Shown piece after piece: positions 54,922-63,245 of a stretch of DNA of 64,000 nucleotides. This DNA is from Schleiferia thermophila (GTDB lineage: Bacteria; Bacteroidota; Bacteroidia; Flavobacteriales; Schleiferiaceae). The stretch lies in the NCBI RefSeq assembly GCF_003337435.1, contig NZ_QPJS01000005.1:62001-126000 (forward strand), in the 5' to 3' direction. A program made the position numbers and the translations under genes. The notes below the pieces were generated by a model. It worked only from the letters and a program-made list of their open reading frames with translations, had not been told where the DNA came from and made no database searches. Within the stretch, counting starts at the first letter, position 1. Each line of letters opens with the position of its first letter.

Positions 54922-57078
54922 TACATCGTTTGGCGATGTGTTTCTTTTTTCTTCAGAAGTTGTGGATTTTCCCTTCTTGTTGGAAAGAGGGACAAATTGA
55001 TTTCGCTCGAGCATCATCATCATATTGCCAAGCCGTATTTGGTATTTGTCCTTTCGGATGTCGGTGATTTGACCGATTAGATTGTTTTCCAGTACACGGA
55101 TCTGATCGCCCACTTGCACCGGAGCCGTCAACAGCTTTTTGAGATTTTTACTGGTTTTTTCTTTCTTTTCCAGCTGTTCGGCTTGTCGTTTCCGGTTGTT
55201 TTCTGCTGATTTTTCCTGAAGAAGTTTCCAAAATTTCTGACTGATGGATTTTTTGTTGGAAGAGATGGGGTTTTGCTCCCAGGCATTGACCAGTTGACTA
55301 AACCTGCTGCCCCAGATGAGTTTGTCGCTGTGGTGGCGGTTGATTTCGCTCTGCTTTTCGAGCTTTTCTTCCAGTTTTTTGATTTTTATTTCCTGGTTTT
55401 CTTTCAGTGCGGAGAGTTCGGACAGTTGCTTTTCGAGTTGCTTTTTTTGGTATTCGAGGTGTTGTTTTTCCTGTTGAATGCTTACCAGCAACCTATCGAT
55501 TTCTACCGTGGAGTTTTCGAGTTTTTCCTTAGCTCTTTGAATGATGAAAGGGGGTATTCCCACATTTTGAGCGACTTCGAAGGTGTAGGAGCTGCCCGGA
55601 GCACCAACCTGCAACTGGTAAAGGGGTTGCAAGGTCTCGCGGTCGAAGAGCATAGAGGCATTTTCCACATTGTTGAGCTGGGCAGCCAGGGCTTTTATTT
55701 TATTGAAATGAGTAGTGATGACGGCCAATGCACCGGCACTTTGAATTTCTTCGAGAAAGACCATGGCAATGGCTGATCCCAGTTCGGGATCGCTGCCACT
55801 GCCAAACTCATCTATCAGCACAAGCGAGCGTTTGTTCATCCGACGCAGCATCACTTTCATCCTTTGAAGCCTGGAGCTATAGGTAGAGAGTTCATTTTCC
55901 ATGCTTTGGGCATCTCCGATATCGCCGAATAGGCTGTGTACAAGGCCGAATTCACTTTCCGGTGAAACGGGTATGGGGAAGGCGCTCTGCAACATCATGG
56001 ACAGAAGACCCACGGTTTTCATGGCGACGGACTTGCCTCCGGCATTAGGGCCGGAAATCACCACTATACGCTTGTGCCGACTCAGCTCGATGTGGAGAGG
56101 TATGGTTTTCTTTTCCCTTTGTCGATTGTGGAGCAGAAGCACCGGATTGAACCCTTCGACAATTCTGAGGGTGGTCGGATGTTCCCTGACCGCCGGAATG
56201 CAGCCGTTGACTTCAATACCAAACAGCGCCTTAGCTTTACACATGTCTAAATCTACCAGGCGATCTTCAAATTCTTGCAGCACCGGATAGTACACCGAAA
56301 TTTTCAGCGTCAGCTCCGTGAGTATTTTCAGGATTTCGCGTTTTTCATCATCTACGAGTCGAGCAATTTCATTGTTGATTTCAATGGTTTCAGGAGGTTC
56401 TACAAATACCACCATATTTTTGCCGCTGGAGCCGTGAAAAATGCCGTTTACTTTGTTTTTGTGCGAAGAAAGCACTGCCAAAACCCGGCGGTTTTCGTGA
56501 ACAGACTCTTTGAAATCAGCTAAAAGTCCGCTGGCCTCCAGCCGGTTTACGACTTTGTAAAAAATCCGGTCGCACTGCTGTCGTTTTCTTTGCAGCTCTT
56601 CGCGTATGGCGGCCAATGTCGGTGAGGCAGAGTTTTTTATGTTGCCTTTGTTGTCAAAAACCTTGTCAATGGATTGGACAATTTGTGGCTCAGGCGGTCG
56701 ATGTTGAATTTCTTTCCAGAGGTTTGGGCACAATTCTCTGTTTTGATGCAGAAATTTGTATATGTTTTCATAGCCTTCTGCTAGCTGGCGTATGGCCATG
56801 AAGCCTTTTTCGTCTACGGTGCCACTTCCGGTCTTGAGAATTTTGAAAGCCTTGGTACAATCCTCGTGAGCCAATGCAGGTAGACCATTGGTTCTATTGA
56901 TCAGGAGCATCACCTCTTCCACTTTAGAGAGCTCTGCAGTCAACCGATTAAAATCGGTATGAGGCACAGCTGTCAATACCTCTTGTGCTGCTCTCGCAAG
57001 CGTACACCTGGAACTTATGTGCTCTTTGATTACATGAAATTCAAGTATTTCTGCTATGTTTTTCGGATATAAATACAA
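54904..57078 (-). CDS. mutS2: MutS2-family protein lacking the Smr domain
   Basis: 724 residues. MutS core without mismatch-recognition domain: helical lever (residues ~1-310), ATPase with GPNAGGKSVAMKTVGLL (Walker A), LVLIDEFGSGSDPELGSA (Walker B) and ITTHF, then a coiled coil of about 80 residues (QEKQHLEYQKKQLEKQLSEL) and a KOW-like segment (VQVGDQIRVLENNLIGQITD). Normal MutS2 ends in an Smr nuclease domain (LDLRG); here the chain stops 36 residues after the KOW-like part. The gene on the other strand overlaps the last 18 bp and is intact, so the Smr domain was not lost by a recent frameshift. Role in recombination control or ribosome rescue is unsettled for this architecture. Confidence 0.9.
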   Translation of the reverse strand: MYLYPKNIAEILEFHVIKEHISSRCTLARAAQEVLTAVPHTDFNRLTAELSKVEEVMLLINRTNGLPALAHEDCTKAFKILKTGSGTVDEKGFMAIRQLAEGYENIYKFLHQNRELCPNLWKEIQHRPPEPQIVQSIDKVFDNKGNIKNSASPTLAAIREELQRKRQQCDRIFYKVVNRLEASGLLADFKESVHENRRVLAVLSSHKNKVNGIFHGSSGKNMVVFVEPPETIEINNEIARLVDDEKREILKILTELTLKISVYYPVLQEFEDRLVDLDMCKAKALFGIEVNGCIPAVREHPTTLRIVEGFNPVLLLHNRQREKKTIPLHIELSRHKRIVVISGPNAGGKSVAMKTVGLLSMMLQSAFPIPVSPESEFGLVHSLFGDIGDAQSMENELSTYSSRLQRMKVMLRRMNKRSLVLIDEFGSGSDPELGSAIAMVFLEEIQSAGALAVITTHFNKIKALAAQLNNVENASMLFDRETLQPLYQLQVGAPGSSYTFEVAQNVGIPPFIIQRAKEKLENSTVEIDRLLVSIQQEKQHLEYQKKQLEKQLSELSALKENQEIKIKKLEEKLEKQSEINRHHSDKLIWGSRFSQLVNAWEQNPISSNKKSISQKFWKLLQEKSAENNRKRQAEQLEKKEKTSKNLKKLLTAPVQVGDQIRVLENNLIGQITDIRKDKYQIRLGNMMMMLERNQFVPLSNKKGKSTTSEEKRNTSPNDVSDVQN

Positions 57079-57097
57079 CCTTCAGAGTCTTTGTCAA

Positions 57098-57113
57098 TAC
57101 CTTTGCAAAGGTG
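57098..57113. promoter_or_regulatory. 14-bp palindrome with overlapping -7 boxes on both strands
   Basis: ACCTTTGCAAAGGT (57099-57112) is a perfect palindrome. The plus strand reads TACCTTTG (57098-57105, exact -7 box, toward the lruC-like pseudogene) and the minus strand CACCTTTG (57106-57113, one mismatch, 27 bp before mutS2). Probably a shared bidirectional promoter. Confidence 0.4.
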
Positions 57114-57257
57114 CACATACATTGGGCATGTTGCACTGGTGCAGAAAAAGACTGTTTTTTTGGACTTTTGTTGCAAAACGGGATTCTATCAACAACGCTG
57201 TTTACCACACAAGCTTGATAATGTGTGGGTTGTAAATATGGCATTATTTGATGTTTA

Positions 57258-57994
57258 CTAAATACAAACCGTACGAACAAAGAAAAACGGGTTTTTTCTG
57301 CTCTTTTCTGTAGCGCTTTTTTCGGCCTGTAAGAAAGAGGATCAAAACAATCCGCTACCTACCCCGTCAGAGTTTAAAGACCTTGTGGTGAGTCCCGATT
57401 TCAAATGGAATACGACCCGAAACTTTACCCTTAAATTCATAGGGTTTACAACCTTAATGCCTGAGGCTTCCGGTGTGCTTACCATAGAAACTTTGCCGGA
57501 TGGAGGGGGAATTCTCAGAGTTCGACACCGAAATGTGGTCAAACAGAGGTTTTGAGCTGATGCTGCCGGGCTTGTAAAGAAAATCAGTGTGGCCTACAGT
57601 CTTGTTGAAAAAGAAATTCAGGTCGATGGCACTTTAGCTGAATTCACACCGCTTCCCGACCTTGACAGTGAGGATTAGCGCGTTTTACTAATGCATCTGT
57701 TTGTGAAAAAGAAATGGTTTGCTGCTTTCATTACCTGGATGATAACGGCAGTCCCTACCACCAAAGCACAGGTAACGCTGAATGCTGAATCCGGCAGCGG
57801 GCAGGTATTATGTGACCAAAAACAACCTTCCATGGGCCATTCATTTGCCTGTACGGTTTGATTATCCGACGGAAAAGTCAGATATACTGAAAGCCTATAA
57901 AAAACTCGCTGACTGGGCTCAGAGCAATGGAGAATTGTATACCGATTGGTATCTGAACCTTCCGGGATACAGGGATCCTGAGTTTATCTACTGA
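57258..57994 (+). pseudogene. decayed LruC/DUF4842-type lipoprotein gene
   Basis: N-terminal remnant: a lipoprotein signal and lipobox SVALFSACKKED, then FKDLVVSPDFKWNTTRNFTL, in a frame from 57280. It needs at least three corrections: no start in frame (ATG at 57251 is in another frame), a shift near the G5 run at ~57500 (to read TEMWSNRGFELMLPGL), and a shift back at ~57577 (VKKISVAYSLVEKEIQVDG). C-terminal remnant (to 57994): NNLPWAIHLPVRFDYPTEKS and DILKAYKKLADWAQSNGELY, the characteristic end of LruC-domain proteins. Intact members are roughly 600-700 residues, so the middle is deleted. The terminator is kept. Confidence 0.72.
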
Positions 57995-58021
57995 TTCAGG
58001 GAATTCCTGTCGACATAAAGG

Positions 58022-58055
58022 GCCGGCGCATCTTATTATGCGTCGGCATTTTTTT
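58022..58055 (+). terminator. strong rho-independent terminator
   Basis: GCCGGCGCAT (58022-58031), CTTATT loop, ATGCGTCGGC (58038-58047, one G-T pair), then ATTTTTTTG. Retained behind the pseudogene. Confidence 0.85.
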
Positions 58056-58538
58056 GTACCAAAATGCGCTCGTCCTTTGGGGTGATGAAGTCACCTGTCA
58101 TGCTGATGCTCGTGACCATCTGAACTGTACGCCTCGGGTCGGCCATTTGGATGAGTGAGCGCAAAGGGTGCATCTGGTGATTTTTTTTGGTTGAGGCTCA
58201 CGGGGGATGAACGTGCATGACATCTGTCTGGTGGAAGGCCGTAGAGAGAGCCTTGCGTGAGGGATGCGAAGGGCGCCCTCACGGGCGGTGCGAAGCACGG
58301 GAGCGAAGCGCACCCCGGAGCAGCCCGACCCCGCGCGGTTAGGCCGCAAGGCCGGCACGCGGGGGCACGCCCAAAAAATCTTCAATACACTGTGTGCATG
58401 GAGTGGTGTTTTTTGGGATATAAAAGTGCAATTGCAGTCTTTTTTTGTTAAATTGGGGATTTGAGTGAATGTCTGGGTGCAAATTACCGGTGGAGTGTGC
58501 GTTTGTTTATAAATTGTAGCCCAAATCATAGGACATAG
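58056..58538. other. gene-free stretch holding a GC-rich structured element
   Basis: About 480 bp. 58257-58372 is the GC-rich structured element described separately. The minus-strand frame across 58098-58586 is judged spurious because it simply reads through that element. The remainder is unremarkable. Confidence 0.6.
58257..58372. repeat. GC-rich multi-hairpin element (candidate structured RNA or interspersed repeat)
   Basis: Much higher G+C than its surroundings. Paired arms: GTGAGGG/CCCTCAC (58257-58263 and 58276-58282), GGTGCG/CGCACC (58287-58292 and 58309-58314), CCCCGCG/CGCGGGG (58329-58335 and 58358-58364), inner GGCC/GGCC closing a GCAA tetraloop (58342-58353), and GGGCG/CGCCC (58271-58275 and 58368-58372) possibly enclosing the set. 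Similar GC-rich blocks recur in many Bacteroidota genomes as far as I recall. Only one copy is in this window, so repeat status is not shown here. Confidence 0.5.
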
Positions 58539-61283
58539 ATGCGAGTATACTTGTTGGTGGGTGTCTTTTGGATGTTGTGGACCCAAGGTGTGAAGGGACA
58601 GGTGGATTTTGAATATTACGACAGCATTCCCGTGCTATGGAACAACTCTCCCCTGCCTCAACCGTGGACAGGGGGTATGAGCCATATGCATTTTGCGGAG
58701 CTGGATCTGGATTTTGATGGTGTGGAGGATCTGCTGGCACTGGACCGTATGGGCAACCGGGCAATGGCTTTTCTGAGAAAAGGGTCTGGACAAAATTTTT
58801 ACTATACCTACAGCTATGAAGTCAGCAAAAGGATTCCTGAGCTGAGAGGATTTGTGATAGCTGCTGACATCAACTGCGATGGGAAAAAAGATTTGTTTAC
58901 GGGCAATCAATTTGCGGGGATCTTGCTGTATCTCAACACCTCGACCCAGGGCCAGCTGCAGTTTACCAAAAATCCGAACGGGGATTTTCTGTTTTCTCAA
59001 TTTGGCACGATCAGTTCCACGATTTTCAACAATCCCCTGTCGATACCGGTCATTGCGGATCTGGATGGTGACAACCGATTGGAAGTCATCAATCAAAGCG
59101 TATTTGAAGACCGGTTTGAACTGCACAGGGCGGTGCAGCCTTGTACCACGCATTTTGAGCAAATCAAACTGTGCTGGGGTGGTTTTGTGAAAAGCGATTT
59201 GTTTTTGTCGCTTCATTTGATGAGCTGCAGCATCAACAACTTGTATGAAGATGTGATACTGCCTGAAAAGGTGCAGCATCTCGGTGCTGTAAATGCTGCA
59301 TTAATGGACCTATCGGGCAATGGAAGGCTGGATATGCTGATGAGTGAGGAAGATTATCCGACTATGACGGCTGTATTCAACACAGGTACCTCCAATATCA
59401 ATGCCTGGATGACTGGTCAGGACACGGCCTTCCCGTCGGGAAATCCCATCTATTTGCCCTACAGCCCGTCGCCGGTCTTTATCGATCTTGACAAAGATGG
59501 AAAAAAGGACCTGCTGCTCAGTCCGCGACAGAGAACCGGCAGGATGAAAAACAGTGTCTGGTATCTGAAAAATGTCGGCACAGGGCCGGCTGCGCAATTT
59601 CAATTGCAGACCAAATCGTTTTTGCAGGACCAATCGCTCAATCTGGAGTATGCCGCCTATCCGGTGATAGCAGACCTGGATGGAGACGGCAAACCTGACC
59701 TCATCGCAGGTCATCACGGACAGGAGATCGACAGTGCTTTGTACAGAGGACGGCTGTACTTTTTTAAAAATACCGGGACAGCGTCGATGCCGGTCTTTGA
59801 ACTGGCCGACACCAATCTGGCCAATACATGGGGGCTGAATGCGGCCAATCTGTATCCTACTTTAGGGGATATCGATGGTGACGGAGATCTGGACCTTATC
59901 GTAGGGCTCTCCGACGGGTCGCTGGTCTATGTGGAAAATACCGGAACGTCGACAAACCCTCAATGGGCAGTACCGGTGAGCAATTTCCAAAATATTCAAG
60001 TGGGCCAATGGGCAGCTCCCGAACTGGTGGATGTGGATGGTGATGGCAAACTGGACCTGTTGATCGGCAATCGCCTGGGGCATATTCTGTACTACAAAAA
60101 CACAGGCACGAGTACAAATCCGGTCTTTACATTATCCAATCAGAAGTTTGGGGGTGTAGATATGCGCGGGCCTTTTGATTTCAACGGGCACGCCATGCCG
60201 CGCCATTTTCGCTTGCAGGGAAGAAGCCTCCTGGCTGTGGGCAGCCATACCCAGGGGATTCATCTATTTGACAGTTTATCGCTTATTTCCCAAAAGCCTG
60301 AAAGCATCACACAGTCGATAGGCAATGGGTCTCACCAGCTCAATACAGCTGACCTTACCCCGTTTGGAATCAGTCGCCGAACGGGTAGAAATCAGGTGCT
60401 GTATCGGGCACAGGACATTAAAGATGCCGGTTTGGTGGCCGGGAGAATAACACAACTGGCTTTTAACTTGTCTCTTTCAGGAAATTTTTACATCAGCCAG
60501 GGAATCAGTATCAAAATGAAAAACACCAAACTGAGCCAACTGCAACAATTTGACACACTTGGCTTTACGGAAGTTTACAATCAGATGCTGATTCTTTCGA
60601 CGGGTTGGAATGTAATTCCGCTCACCACTACTTTTCTCTGGGATGGTCATTCGGATTTGGTGATTGAATTTTGTTTTTCACAGAATATGCCTTCTCAGGA
60701 CCTCGTCATTACGGGACACGATGCCGGATTTCCAGCCAATGCCTATGGCAATATTCAGGGTTTCAACACCATTTTTGCCAACGGGTGCGCAATGCCGTAT
60801 CTGAATACTTCCACACTCAGACCTGATATCCGAATCACTTTGTTGCCATCCCTTTACAGCTACGGACAGCGACTGGTAGAGGGGCACCTGAATGCTGCTG
60901 CACTGCACGATTTCGATGGCGATGGATGGCCGGAACTGATCCTGGGCAATGCCTCCGGAGGCTTGCAGTTTTTCAAAGGAAAAGTGCCTGCAAATCTGAG
61001 CGTTCCGACTCATGAATCCACTGAAGTGTACAAGGGGATTTCGGTGTTTCCCAACCCTGCCTCCGATATCATCAATCTGCTAAACCATGCAGAAAGTTCT
61101 GAAAAAACTTTGAAATATGCCATGTACAGCCTGGACGGCCGAAAGGTTTCTTCAGGAGAAGGTGTGTGGTATGGCGCTCATTTTCAAATAGATGTGTCAC
61201 AGATGCCCGCAGGTATGTACATTTTATACCTTCAGACTGCCGACCATGGGGCACAGGCTTTGAAGGTGTGTATCCGTCGTTGA
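58539..61283 (+). CDS. secreted FG-GAP/VCBS repeat protein with T9SS sorting tail
   Basis: 914 residues with signal peptide (MRVYLLVGVFWMLWTQGVKG). At least six Ca-binding FG-GAP/VCBS-type repeats with D-x-D-x-D-G motifs: DLDFDGVEDLL, DINCDGKKDLF, DLDGDNRLEV, DLDKDGKKDLLL, DLDGDGKPDLIAG, DIDGDGDLDLIVG, DVDGDGKLDLLIG, DFDGDGWPELI. A central beta-sandwich segment (about 590-760) has no repeats. The end (VFPNPASDIINLLN ... YSLDGRKVSSGE) is a type A T9SS sorting domain. Likely a surface beta-propeller for adhesion or binding. Monocistronic. Confidence 0.9.
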   Translation: MRVYLLVGVFWMLWTQGVKGQVDFEYYDSIPVLWNNSPLPQPWTGGMSHMHFAELDLDFDGVEDLLALDRMGNRAMAFLRKGSGQNFYYTYSYEVSKRIPELRGFVIAADINCDGKKDLFTGNQFAGILLYLNTSTQGQLQFTKNPNGDFLFSQFGTISSTIFNNPLSIPVIADLDGDNRLEVINQSVFEDRFELHRAVQPCTTHFEQIKLCWGGFVKSDLFLSLHLMSCSINNLYEDVILPEKVQHLGAVNAALMDLSGNGRLDMLMSEEDYPTMTAVFNTGTSNINAWMTGQDTAFPSGNPIYLPYSPSPVFIDLDKDGKKDLLLSPRQRTGRMKNSVWYLKNVGTGPAAQFQLQTKSFLQDQSLNLEYAAYPVIADLDGDGKPDLIAGHHGQEIDSALYRGRLYFFKNTGTASMPVFELADTNLANTWGLNAANLYPTLGDIDGDGDLDLIVGLSDGSLVYVENTGTSTNPQWAVPVSNFQNIQVGQWAAPELVDVDGDGKLDLLIGNRLGHILYYKNTGTSTNPVFTLSNQKFGGVDMRGPFDFNGHAMPRHFRLQGRSLLAVGSHTQGIHLFDSLSLISQKPESITQSIGNGSHQLNTADLTPFGISRRTGRNQVLYRAQDIKDAGLVAGRITQLAFNLSLSGNFYISQGISIKMKNTKLSQLQQFDTLGFTEVYNQMLILSTGWNVIPLTTTFLWDGHSDLVIEFCFSQNMPSQDLVITGHDAGFPANAYGNIQGFNTIFANGCAMPYLNTSTLRPDIRITLLPSLYSYGQRLVEGHLNAAALHDFDGDGWPELILGNASGGLQFFKGKVPANLSVPTHESTEVYKGISVFPNPASDIINLLNHAESSEKTLKYAMYSLDGRKVSSGEGVWYGAHFQIDVSQMPAGMYILYLQTADHGAQALKVCIRR

Positions 61284-61370
61284 CAGCCTTGCAATGAAGT
61301 ATTTTTGAGGCATCGTTTGTCCGTTTGAAGGACAACTTTTGCGTTGTAAGTAAAACCGATCCGACCAGGC

Positions 61371-62048
61371 ATGAAGGATAACTCCACTACACTGATTGTG
61401 CAAACCGATGCGCTGAAGTATGCATACCATCATGAAAGTTCGTTTTTGTACCGGGACATTCATCTCGCCCGAAATCAAACTTTGTTTGTGTTGGGGAAAT
61501 CAGGCTCAGGAAAGACCACCTTGCTCAACCTGTTGGCTGGCTTTTTACTACCACAGTCGGGAAGTGTTTGGATCGCAGGAGAAAACCTGGCCCGAATGTC
61601 GCAAGCGCAAAGAGACAGATTCAGAGGGAGGAATATTGGCATTGTGTTTCAGAAAAACATTTTTTTGAGCTCTGTGACCGTGTGGCAAAACCTTCAATGG
61701 GCAGCATATGCTGCAGGTCTCCCGTTTGACAAGGAACACGCCGGCCGGCTGCTGGAGCAGCTCGGCATTCAATCAAAGTCCAGCAAGAAACCCCATACCC
61801 TGAGCCAAGGTGAACAGCAAAGAGTATCCATCGCCAGAGCATTGGTCAATCGGCCTGCTCTTTTAATGGCCGATGAGCCTACCTCAGCTCTAGACGACGA
61901 AAATGCGTTGGAAGTAATCCAGCTGCTAAAAAATGCCTGCTCCAGCCACGAAGCTGCTCTGATTGTAGTGACCCACGACCGCAGGATTGTCTCATCGGAA
62001 GATTTGATTTATTACACCACACCATTTCAAACCCCTTCGCCTCAATGA
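61371..62048 (+). CDS. ABC transporter ATP-binding protein (LolD/MacB-type)
   Basis: 225 residues. Walker A LGKSGSGKTTLLN, Q-loop in GIVFQKNIFL, signature LSQGEQQRVS, Walker B LLMADEPTSALDD, H-loop VVTHDRRI. This class powers FtsX-fold permeases (LolCDE, MacB, or ZrgD/E-type). The stop overlaps the permease start (ATGA), so the pair is one translational unit. Confidence 0.93.
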   Translation: MKDNSTTLIVQTDALKYAYHHESSFLYRDIHLARNQTLFVLGKSGSGKTTLLNLLAGFLLPQSGSVWIAGENLARMSQAQRDRFRGRNIGIVFQKNIFLSSVTVWQNLQWAAYAAGLPFDKEHAGRLLEQLGIQSKSSKKPHTLSQGEQQRVSIARALVNRPALLMADEPTSALDDENALEVIQLLKNACSSHEAALIVVTHDRRIVSSEDLIYYTTPFQTPSPQ

Positions 62049-63232
62049 AAAATATACTCCTGGCCTTAAACAACTTAAGAGACACACCCGCCAGAAGCCT
62101 CATTTCGATATTGCTGATGGCTTTTGGACTTGGCATGATAGGTGTAATGCGTTTTTTTTCAAAAAATGTGGAAGCCCAGTTTACCAGCAATTTAAGGGGA
62201 GTGGATATGATTGTAGGAGCCAAAGGCAGTCCATTGCAACTCGTGCTTTGCGGGATCTATCACATTGATGCACCTACTGGCAATATTCCGCTGCGTGAAG
62301 TTGAAAGCCTGCGAACGAACCAATGGGTAAAAGAGCTCATTCCGCTGAGCTTGGGCGATAACTATATGGGCTACAGAATAGTTGGAACTGATTCGTCCAT
62401 CTACTCGCACTACGGCATAGAAATGGTGAAAGGAAGGCCCTTCCGAAAGCCGATGCAGGCCATAATCAGCGAACGGCTAGCCAGGGAACTGGGCATTTCG
62501 GTCGGACAGAAAATCGAAGGTACACATGGACTTACAGCCGGGGGCGAAGAGTCGCATCACCATCCGTACAAAATCACTGGCATCTTCAAAAACACCGGCA
62601 CAGTAGCGGACCAACTCATCTTCACATCACTGGAAAGTGTGTGGGAGGTACATCACGACCATGGACATGATCACAGCAACGAACACGAAGATTTGGAGAT
62701 TACCCTGGCTCTCATAAAATTTACCGGACCTATGGCCAATTTTACCTTGCCGCGCCTTGTCAATCAAAATTCATCCATGCAGGCAGCGCTTCCATCCATT
62801 GAAATCAATCGCGTATTTAATCTGCTGGGAATCGGGATGGAGGTGATTCGTTGGATAGCCATCGTATTAATTGTTCTCTCTGTAGCAGGTATTGTGTTCG
62901 CTTTGTTTCAATCGTTGAGTGGTCGCATGCATGAACTATCGTTGCTGAGAGCTCTGGGCTACAGACCTTTCGGCATATTTTCGATAGTGCTAAGCGAGGG
63001 ATTGCTGATTTCGCTGCTGGGTGGAATAATAGGTGTACTGCTCAGCAAGACAGCTCAGTATTTTTTGGCTTCCTTTGCTGCCGGGACATTTAAATACAGG
63101 TTCGACTATGAATTTGGCGTTGATGATATTGCCTTGCTATTGGTATCTGCTGCCACAGGCATCATAGCTTCTTTGTTTCCGGCAATCAGGGCTTATTCGA
63201 AGTCTGTAGTCGTTACCATTCAGAAAGCCTGA
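62045..63232 (+). CDS. FtsX-family ABC permease with His-rich periplasmic loop
   Basis: 395 residues, four membrane segments: one near the start (SLISILLMAFGLGMIGVM), then three near the end (IRWIAIVLIVLSVAGIVFALF, LLISLLGGIIGVLL, DDIALLLVSAATGIIASLF). The ~230-residue external domain between helix 1 and 2 is MacB_PCD-like (FTSNLRGVDMIVGAKGSP, DNYMGYRIVGTDSS) and carries two His clusters, EESHHHPYK and VHHDHGHDHSNEHED. Such tracts suggest metal-linked transport, as in ZrgABCDE-type zinc systems, but no ZrgA-like gene is present here. A lipoprotein-export role is the alternative. Confidence 0.88.
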   Translation: MKNILLALNNLRDTPARSLISILLMAFGLGMIGVMRFFSKNVEAQFTSNLRGVDMIVGAKGSPLQLVLCGIYHIDAPTGNIPLREVESLRTNQWVKELIPLSLGDNYMGYRIVGTDSSIYSHYGIEMVKGRPFRKPMQAIISERLARELGISVGQKIEGTHGLTAGGEESHHHPYKITGIFKNTGTVADQLIFTSLESVWEVHHDHGHDHSNEHEDLEITLALIKFTGPMANFTLPRLVNQNSSMQAALPSIEINRVFNLLGIGMEVIRWIAIVLIVLSVAGIVFALFQSLSGRMHELSLLRALGYRPFGIFSIVLSEGLLISLLGGIIGVLLSKTAQYFLASFAAGTFKYRFDYEFGVDDIALLLVSAATGIIASLFPAIRAYSKSVVVTIQKA

Positions 63233-63245
63233 TGGTGAACCTGGG

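Noticed and set aside
58098-58586. 162-codon minus-strand frame rich in Arg/Pro/Ala
   Set aside because: Read-through of the GC-rich structured element; typical of spurious annotation on such elements.
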